A DNA stretch of 64,000 nucleotides from assembly GCA_943331005.2 (NCBI GenBank), contig CALQJX020000004.1, forward strand, positions 1 through 64,000, written 5' to 3'. The notes beneath the pieces were generated by a model. That model was given only the letters and a program-made list of their open reading frames with translations, had not been told where the DNA came from and ran no database searches. Position 1 is the stretch's first letter; every line of letters starts with the position of its first letter. The position numbers and the translations under genes were made by a program. Positions 61,613 through 64,000 of the stretch are shown here, piece after piece. The DNA comes from Bordetella parapertussis. GTDB taxonomy: Bacteria > Bacteroidota > Bacteroidia > Chitinophagales > Chitinophagaceae.

Positions 61613-62197
61613 TTGAAAGATAACCAGATAATTCTTGGAATAGACCCCGGCACATTAGTTATGGGCTACGGACTGATATTAGTGAGCAAAAGTAACGTAT
61701 CACTGATAGAAATGGGCGTATTGCATCTGGCTAAGTACAAGGATCATGCCGAAAGGTTGCATCTTATATTCAAAAAGATGGAAAGCCTTATTCAGCTGCA
61801 TAAGCCGGTAGCGGTAGCTATAGAGGCGCCTTTCTTTGGCAAAAATGTGCAGAGTATGCTAAAACTGGGCAGGGCACAGGGGGTGGCAATGGCTGCCGCC
61901 ATGATGAGTGGCCTGCAGGCTACCGAATATTCGCCAAGAAAGGTGAAACAATCTGTTACGGGTAGGGGTAGTGCCACCAAGGAGCAGGTTTGGGATATGG
62001 TGCAACATACGCTAGACGTAAAAGAAGATGTAAAATTCATGGACGCCGCCGACGCGGTTGCAGTAGCGCTTTGTCATCATTATCAGAGCAAGGTACTATC
62101 TATAGAGGCCAAGGCTCCTGCAATAAAGAAAGGGCGGCAGAAGAAGACCGGTTCCTGGGAGTCATTTATTGCCCAGAATCCTGAACGAATAAAATAG
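61613..62197 (+). CDS. ruvC: Crossover junction endodeoxyribonuclease RuvC
   Basis: A 194-residue Holliday-junction resolvase. Catalytic acids: Asp in ILGIDPGT, Glu in AIEAPFFGKN and Asp pair in MDAADAVAVALCHH. TTG 61613 yields the family N-terminus (MKDNQIILGIDPG); an open frame back to 61388 is non-homologous. A basic tail (KKGRQKKTGSW) follows. ruvA and ruvB are not adjacent. Confidence 0.93.
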   Translation: MKDNQIILGIDPGTLVMGYGLILVSKSNVSLIEMGVLHLAKYKDHAERLHLIFKKMESLIQLHKPVAVAIEAPFFGKNVQSMLKLGRAQGVAMAAAMMSGLQATEYSPRKVKQSVTGRGSATKEQVWDMVQHTLDVKEDVKFMDAADAVAVALCHHYQSKVLSIEAKAPAIKKGRQKKTGSWESFIAQNPERIK

Positions 62198-62217
62198 ATT
62201 TTCTTGTTAACATATAT

Positions 62218-62225
62218 TATATTTG
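62218..62225 (+). promoter_or_regulatory. -7 element TATATTTG upstream of the OmpR-type regulator
   Basis: One TAnnTTTG match; a second, TACTTTTG, lies at 62228-62235. Either could start the regulator transcript at about 62232-62242, a leader of about 50 nt. Confidence 0.45.
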
Positions 62226-62291
62226 CGTACTTTTGATGCTTGTCATTTATAATTATTATATTAGCACCAAGAAACCATACGTATTAAATTT

Positions 62292-62990
62292 ATGTCGCAA
62301 CCCAAACTGAAAATACTTTTAGTAGAAGACGACCCTGTTTTAGGGTATGTAGTAAAGGATTTTCTGCAGAAACAAGAATTTGAGGTAACACATTGTACAG
62401 ATGGAGATGCCGCCTGGCATCAGTTCATGAAAAACATCTTTGACATCTGTTTGCTTGATATTATGCTGCCCGGAAAGAAGGATGGCATGGAGCTGGCAAA
62501 TAGCATTCGTAAGAAGAACGAGAACATACCTATCATTCTGCTGTCTTCAAAGAACATGGATAACGATAAGATCGCCGGTTTTGAGAGTGGTGCAGATGAC
62601 TACATAACAAAGCCTTACAATTTGCAGGAGCTCCTGATGCGTATTCAGGTATTTGTGAAGCGCAGCAAAAAGAAAGAAGACTCAGGGCCTTTATCATTCA
62701 ACATCGGAGAACTTATTTTCGACTATACCAATCTGTTGCTGAAGAACGACAAGGTAGAATATCAGCTCACTCAGCGCGAGGCAGACTTGGTTCGCTATCT
62801 GTGCCTCAATGCAAACAGGGTGCTTAAGCGCGATGAGATTCTGATGAGTGTTTGGGGCAAAGACGATTACTTCCTTGGCCGAAGCATGGATGTGTTCATC
62901 ACCAAGATCAGGAAATACCTGAAAGCACAGACCGCAGCCAAGTTGCAGACCATACATGGTATTGGCTTCAAATTCAATTACGTTCAGTAA
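62292..62990 (+). CDS. Response regulator, OmpR/PhoB family
   Basis: A 232-residue transcription factor. The receiver has EDD (12-14), phosphoacceptor Asp56 in CLLDIMLPG, the switch Ser in LLSSKN and Lys in YITKPY. The C-terminal winged-helix domain (about 135-230) has LTQREADLVRYLCLNANRVLKRDEILMSVWG and the recognition helix region SMDVFITKIRKYL. No kinase gene is adjacent, so it is an orphan here. Confidence 0.92.
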   Translation: MSQPKLKILLVEDDPVLGYVVKDFLQKQEFEVTHCTDGDAAWHQFMKNIFDICLLDIMLPGKKDGMELANSIRKKNENIPIILLSSKNMDNDKIAGFESGADDYITKPYNLQELLMRIQVFVKRSKKKEDSGPLSFNIGELIFDYTNLLLKNDKVEYQLTQREADLVRYLCLNANRVLKRDEILMSVWGKDDYFLGRSMDVFITKIRKYLKAQTAAKLQTIHGIGFKFNYVQ

Positions 62991-63009
62991 CAGTCAGTTA
63001 CTTATATAA

Positions 63010-63171
63010 TTATTTCACAGCAGGCGCCGCAGGTGCCTGCTGTGTTGTTTTCTGCTTTTCCAGTTGCCTGTGCCTCAGTTCTTTCAGTAATGCATAACAT
63101 ACAGGTAGCACCATTACGGCCAGAAAGCCTATGGCAATGATCTTTCCTTTAGAGCTTGATTTTTCGTCCAC
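63010..63171 (-). CDS. 53-residue single-helix membrane protein, probable
   Basis: A short ORF with a GTG start at 63171. A polar N-terminus (VDEKSSSKGK) is followed by one membrane helix (IIAIGFLAVMVLPVCYALL) and a basic, Gln/Ala/Pro-rich tail ending APAAPAVK. It begins 20 bp after the MutS-related stop on the same strand, so it may be the last gene of that operon. No family recognised; coding status is inferred from the helix pattern and placement. Confidence 0.5.
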   Translation of the reverse strand: MDEKSSSKGKIIAIGFLAVMVLPVCYALLKELRHRQLEKQKTTQQAPAAPAVK

Positions 63172-63191
63172 TTGTTGTTGGTGTTTGTTTG

Positions 63192-64000
63192 TTAAATCTT
63201 CTTGTTTTTGTGCAGTTGATCTATAACTCCTTCCTGTTGCAATATCAGGTAGCCTATCCGGTCGTTCGATATGCCTTCTTTTATTTGGTAGGTAAACTGA
63301 TAGCTACCTCCTGCAGAAATATTGGTGACAAAGTAAGCAAAAAGAATTCTGTTGTCTGTACCGAATTGTTGTGCCACCTCATATAAATGGGTAGATAATG
63401 CCATTATGTGATTGGGGTGATGCATCAATCCGTCAACTACAGCCTTGGTACATTCATAGGCATCGTGCACATTGGTGCCTTTAAACAATTCGTCCATCAG
63501 TGCCAGGTGAGGTCGTTCTTCGCCTATGCGTGCTGCTATCTGTTTCATTCTTTGCACCTCCGCAAAGAAGTAACTTTCACCCTTTAGTATATTGTCTTCG
63601 GCATGCATATTGGTAATGATGCCATGCATGAAGCTGGTGCGTAATTTTTTTGCAGGTACACCCATGCCCACATGTGCCAGCAGAGAACTTACCCCCAGTG
63701 CCCGCAGGAATGTGGTTTTGCCCGACATGTTGGCGCCCGTAAGCAGTAGGAAATTCCGCTGTGCACCAAAAGACATATCGTAGGCAATGGGTTGTTGCAG
63801 CAGCGGGTGCCATATGCCCCTAGCCTCGAAGGTGACAGGAAGTTCAGGCAGCAACTCCGGGAAAACCCAGCCATGTTCTTTAGTGGCGCACGCCATAGAC
63901 TGCCAGGCATCCATGCGTGCATAAATCCCAATAAGGCGGAAAGTTATATTCTTCAGTTCTCTCCTGGATCTGTATTGCAGTAATTGCAGTTCGCTGAAGC
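63192..64000 (-). CDS. MutS-related DNA-binding ATPase, partial (5' end beyond the window)
   Basis: The C-terminal 269 residues of a MutS-type ATPase; the frame stays open to the right edge, so the start is outside. Walker A is TGANMSGKTTFLRALG, the Walker B block LALMDELFKGTN, with a conserved STHLYEVA signature. The C-terminus lacks the MutS2 Smr domain and the beta-clamp tail of MutS1, fitting the shorter MutS-related proteins of Bacteroidota, whose role in repair is unclear. Confidence 0.85.
   Translation of the reverse strand, partial: FSELQLLQYRSRRELKNITFRLIGIYARMDAWQSMACATKEHGWVFPELLPELPVTFEARGIWHPLLQQPIAYDMSFGAQRNFLLLTGANMSGKTTFLRALGVSSLLAHVGMGVPAKKLRTSFMHGIITNMHAEDNILKGESYFFAEVQRMKQIAARIGEERPHLALMDELFKGTNVHDAYECTKAVVDGLMHHPNHIMALSTHLYEVAQQFGTDNRILFAYFVTNISAGGSYQFTYQIKEGISNDRIGYLILQQEGVIDQLHKNKKI

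Noticed and set aside
1..64000. tRNA, rRNA, insertion-sequence and prophage genes
   Set aside because: I looked for T-loop-like GTTCGANTC patterns, transposase or integrase motifs and phage structural genes and saw none.

Overview
The window looks like the chromosome of a member of the Bacteroidota, most likely in or near the Chitinophagaceae. Supporting signs are gliding genes (gldF, gldG, gldH), a type IX secretion cargo protein, DUF4340, DUF983 and OstA-like proteins of Bacteroidota type, a separate purS, and many copies of the Bacteroidota -7 promoter element TAnnTTTG just upstream of genes. The family-level placement is inference. I found no rRNA, tRNA, CRISPR array, insertion sequence or prophage. 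Nearly all of the window is core chromosome on both strands, with small operons and tight or overlapping gene ends.

Layout. 1-783 is non-coding or only partly coding: a 240-bp hexamer array, a 17-bp-spaced repeat pair, a 21-bp-spaced repeat pair and an 11-bp-phased TGCGCA array. 784-9300 holds an ABC exporter, galE, a small membrane protein, dnaN (perfect DnaA box upstream), gldH, lpxH, rnz, serC and a DUF502 protein. 9378-14230 holds a secreted protein, an RluA-type pseudouridine synthase, ybeY, pnp and rpsO. 14465-18349 holds a membrane patatin and the rpsF-rpsR-rplI operon. 18437-20772 holds a stand-alone receiver protein and a DEAD-box helicase. 21167-26592 holds an FMN reductase, a GT-C-like membrane protein, DUF983, DUF3050 and a DsbD-like membrane protein that has lost its redox cysteines. 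26846-30269 is a receiver / hybrid kinase / receiver cassette. 30314-34990 holds tyrS, an OstA/LptA-like protein coupled to an MCE protein, and a TonB-domain protein. 35122-37984 is a di-heme oxidoreductase / Rieske / porin operon. 38081-44539 holds a lipoprotein, purH, a Nudix hydrolase and gldF-gldG-DUF4340. 44727-53880 holds a type IX cargo protein, clpX, a small protein, rpmI-rplT, a SUI1 protein, DUF349, DUF4197 and another GT-C-like protein. 54062-64000 holds ctaA, rsmI, purS, pssA, a glycosyltransferase, a flippase, DUF3108, a lysylphosphatidylglycerol-synthase-like membrane protein, ruvC, an OmpR-type regulator, a 53-aa membrane protein and the end of a MutS-related gene.

Common themes are envelope biogenesis (lpxH, MCE, OstA, pssA, flippase, GldF/G/H), RNA metabolism (pnp, DeaD, ybeY, rnz, rluA, rsmI, ribosomal proteins) and signalling by three near-identical receiver proteins around one hybrid kinase. 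The observations most worth following are the cysteine-less DsbD-like protein, the helically phased TGCGCA array, the receiver/kinase cassette with its distant third paralogue, and the several genes whose -7 box places transcription start at the start codon (leaderless mRNA).
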